Shown here: one piece after another, positions 62,344 through 64,000 of the stretch
Layout of the letters: every line of letters starts with the position of its first letter
How positions within the stretch are numbered: the first letter of the stretch is position 1
Origin: Streptomyces dioscori
GTDB lineage: Bacteria; Actinomycetota; Actinomycetes; Streptomycetales; Streptomycetaceae
DNA: 64,000 bases
Assembly (NCBI RefSeq): GCF_003024195.1
Contig: NZ_KZ679040.1
Location: 414,221 to 478,220 of the forward strand
Direction of reading: 5' to 3'
Program-made: the position numbers and the translations under genes
Notes under the pieces: model-generated
Told to the model about the DNA's origin: nothing
Database searches by the model: none
The model's input: the letters and a program-made list of their open reading frames with translations, nothing else

Positions 62344-63662
62344 GACTCCCCCCTCCGGTCCTGTGGCCCGCCGTCCCCGGGGACCCTCGGCACCAGTACT
62401 TCGGCGGCCGCCTGCTGATAGCGCAGCACCGCCTGTTCCGCCACGCGCAGGTCGCAGGGCGCGCTCCACAGCATGCGGCGCGCCGCGTCGTACCGCTCCA
62501 CCAGCAGCGGATCCTCGGCGAAGCCGAGCCGTGCGACCTTCGCCTTGTACGCGTCGAGACGGCCGCGCAGCTCCGCGCGGACCGCGAGCGGCGCGGTGAC
62601 CGCGGTCAACGACTCGCGGGCGCGCAGCAGTTCGTCCTCGGCCTTCTCCTCCAGGGACTCCAGCAGGGGCGACAGACGGTGCCACTGCGCGTGCCTGCGG
62701 TACTCGGAGGCCATGGCCAGCTGTTCCTGCAGCGCGGTCGGCGGGCCGCTCACCGCGGGCACCTCGGAGGCGGCGATCTTCGCCAGCACCTCGCCGCGCG
62801 CGCTCCTCGCCTCGGCCAGCGTGCGGTCCGCGCGGCTCAGCACGTCCCGCAGCCGCACCAGCCGCGCCTCCGCGTCCTGCCGCACGGTGAGCACGGCGTC
62901 GATCTCGCGGCGCACCTCTTCCAGTGCGCGCGCCTCGCGGTCGTAGCGCGTCGTGTCGGGACGGCCGCCGCCCGGCGCCGAACTCCCCTGCGCGGGCGCC
63001 CAGAAGGCCAGCGGGTCGGACACCACCTGCTCGCGCAACGACGTCAGTGTGCGGGTGATGCGCTCCAGGTCGTCGCCCGAGGGGTGCTCACCGGGCCGTA
63101 CGCCCACGGAGTGCGCGAGCCTGCGGGTGCGCTGCAGCTCGGCGGCCAGTAAATCTATCCGGGCGGGCAGCGCCGACCAGACGGCGTCGGCCGTGACGAC
63201 CATGTCCAGCGAGGTCGCGTACAACTCGTTCATCCGCTCGACGAGTTCGGCGAGGGTGAAGCGCTCGCTCAGTCTGCCCGTGCCCGCCATCGTGGGCGCG
63301 GCGGCCGTGGCGGAGGCGCTGCCGGCCACCGTGACGCTCTCGCCGCGCAGCAGTTCCGTCAGTTCCACGAGGTCGTCGCGGCTGGACCAGCGTCTGCGGG
63401 AGCGGATCTCGCGGGCGGAGCGCAGCGCGTCGGCGTACGCGTCGAAGTAGGACCAGAGCAGGGTGATCGACGCCTCGGCGGTGCCCCAGCGCTCCTTGGT
63501 GGTGCCCGTCAGCTCGGCACCTTCGAGGAGTCTGCGGCCCGCGTGGTCCTGGAGGGCGAGGAGCGAGGTCTCGATGGCCTCGTGCTCCGCGCCGAGCCGC
63601 GCCAGCGCACGGTCCACCTCGTCCCGGTCCAGTACCGGCCCGGATGGTCCCGCGACGCCCAT
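62340..63662 (-). CDS. Coiled-coil protein of the pknG operon (440 aa)
   Basis: Long helical repeats with heptad spacing (about 15-60, 220-420), such as ALEEVRREIDAVLTVRQDA and AEDELLRARESLTAVTAP. No signal peptide, membrane segment or enzyme motif. It sits between the GlnH-like and pknG genes and overlaps pknG by four bases; in mycobacteria the corresponding position is GlnX, a membrane protein, so this may be a structural or signalling linker instead. Function unknown. Confidence 0.7.
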   Translation of the reverse strand: MGVAGPSGPVLDRDEVDRALARLGAEHEAIETSLLALQDHAGRRLLEGAELTGTTKERWGTAEASITLLWSYFDAYADALRSAREIRSRRRWSSRDDLVELTELLRGESVTVAGSASATAAAPTMAGTGRLSERFTLAELVERMNELYATSLDMVVTADAVWSALPARIDLLAAELQRTRRLAHSVGVRPGEHPSGDDLERITRTLTSLREQVVSDPLAFWAPAQGSSAPGGGRPDTTRYDREARALEEVRREIDAVLTVRQDAEARLVRLRDVLSRADRTLAEARSARGEVLAKIAASEVPAVSGPPTALQEQLAMASEYRRHAQWHRLSPLLESLEEKAEDELLRARESLTAVTAPLAVRAELRGRLDAYKAKVARLGFAEDPLLVERYDAARRMLWSAPCDLRVAEQAVLRYQQAAAEVLVPRVPGDGGPQDRRGES

Positions 63663-63786
63663 CGATCACCCCTCGTTTCCTGTTGCCCGCGCTGGTCGGT
63701 CCTGTACCGCTCGTCCCGCGCCGCTCGTCTCGTCGTCCCGGTGCGCAGTCATCCGCGTCCTCCGCGGAACTACGGGAGTGTCATGG

Positions 63787-64000
63787 TCATTTGTACTGGA
63801 CCGGGGGCGGCCCGGACGACTCACCGAGGCTCTCGGCGAGCCACTTGTCGTACGACGTCCGCCAGCCGTCCTTGCGGTAGTCCACCAGGATCTGGTTGAC
63901 CCGGCGCACCAGGTCGTCGGCGCCCTTCTTCATCGCCACGCCGTAGAACTCGTCGGTGAACGGCTCGCCCTTGAGCCCGACCGTCGGGTCCTGTGCGGCC
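63787..64000 (-). CDS. Partial amino-acid-binding protein, GlnH/GluB-like (C-terminal 71 codons)
   Basis: Only the C-terminus is present; the gene continues beyond the window. FTDEFYGVAMKKGADDLVRRVN and ILVDYRKDGWRTSYDKWLAESLG are the usual end of family-3 periplasmic/lipoprotein binding proteins for Glu/Gln. It is first in the pknG operon. In M. tuberculosis GlnH is next to PknG and passes amino-acid availability to it, so a similar sensor link is likely. Confidence 0.85.
   Translation of the reverse strand, partial: AAQDPTVGLKGEPFTDEFYGVAMKKGADDLVRRVNQILVDYRKDGWRTSYDKWLAESLGESSGPPPVQYK

Overview
The window is high-GC (about 73%) actinobacterial chromosome. Rodlin and chaplin genes, a MelC1/MelC2 tyrosinase pair, sortase substrates ending in LAXTG and abundant GTG/TTG starts point to a Streptomyces. 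The gene order closely follows what I remember of the S. coelicolor SCO2680-SCO2719 region (ssbB, chpG, melC2, chpF, chpA, chpD, rdlA, rdlB). That comparison is from memory, not from an alignment.

Layout. 1-328: intergenic Streptomyces-type repeats. 329-4503: an AftB/ZomB-like membrane glycosyltransferase diverges from a FadD-type acyl-CoA ligase whose frame runs into the next locus. 4355-7577: hydrophobic aerial-coat locus with three rodlins, a short chaplin and a long wall-anchored chaplin. 7650-22597: a complete exopolysaccharide locus (oxidoreductase, ATP-grasp protein, GH26-like hydrolase, GNAT/CelD protein, Wzz-like protein, two GT4 glycosyltransferases, polysaccharide deacetylase, flippase, O-antigen ligase-like polymerase, sugar-phosphate transferase, DUF3344-like secreted protein), mostly one minus-strand operon with 4-base overlaps. 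22986-28070: chaplin, small secreted proteins of unknown function, melC1/melC2 and another chaplin. 28270-29874: a receptor Ser/Thr kinase.

30005-35411 is the most unusual part: a compact four-gene plus-strand operon of a DUF4365 predicted nuclease, a 361-residue orphan, a 203-residue winged-helix-like protein and a 1056-residue protein with an N-terminal AAA-type ATPase and a C-terminal HerA-like motor. It ends next to the 3' end of a tRNA-Arg(UCU) gene. I propose it as an undescribed anti-phage or anti-plasmid system.

35896-42009: two dynamin-like GTPases (DynA/DynB-like), an SsbB-type single-strand-binding protein and a thioester (TQXA) surface protein. 42304-45112: EttA, a hotdog thioesterase and an unknown protein in one operon. 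45192-53104: an ABC exporter/lipoprotein-release-type operon with two very large FtsX-type permeases, a 44-codon bridging ORF and an ATPase with an AbrB-like tail. 53306-54866: GlbO and a methyltransferase. 54970-64000: a minus-strand phospho-signalling operon (GlnH-like binding protein, coiled-coil protein, PknG kinase, PP2C phosphatase, VWA protein, FHA protein).

How the parts fit. The left half makes the outside of aerial hyphae and spores: rodlins, chaplins, exopolysaccharide and melanin. Five of these coat genes have upstream sequences resembling the sigma-BldN promoter, each 40-60 bases before the start codon. The DynA/DynB and SsbB genes fit sporulation septation and chromosome handling. 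The right end is a signalling cassette in which a kinase, a phosphatase and a phosphopeptide-binding FHA protein sit beside an amino-acid-binding protein, as in the mycobacterial glnH-pknG locus.
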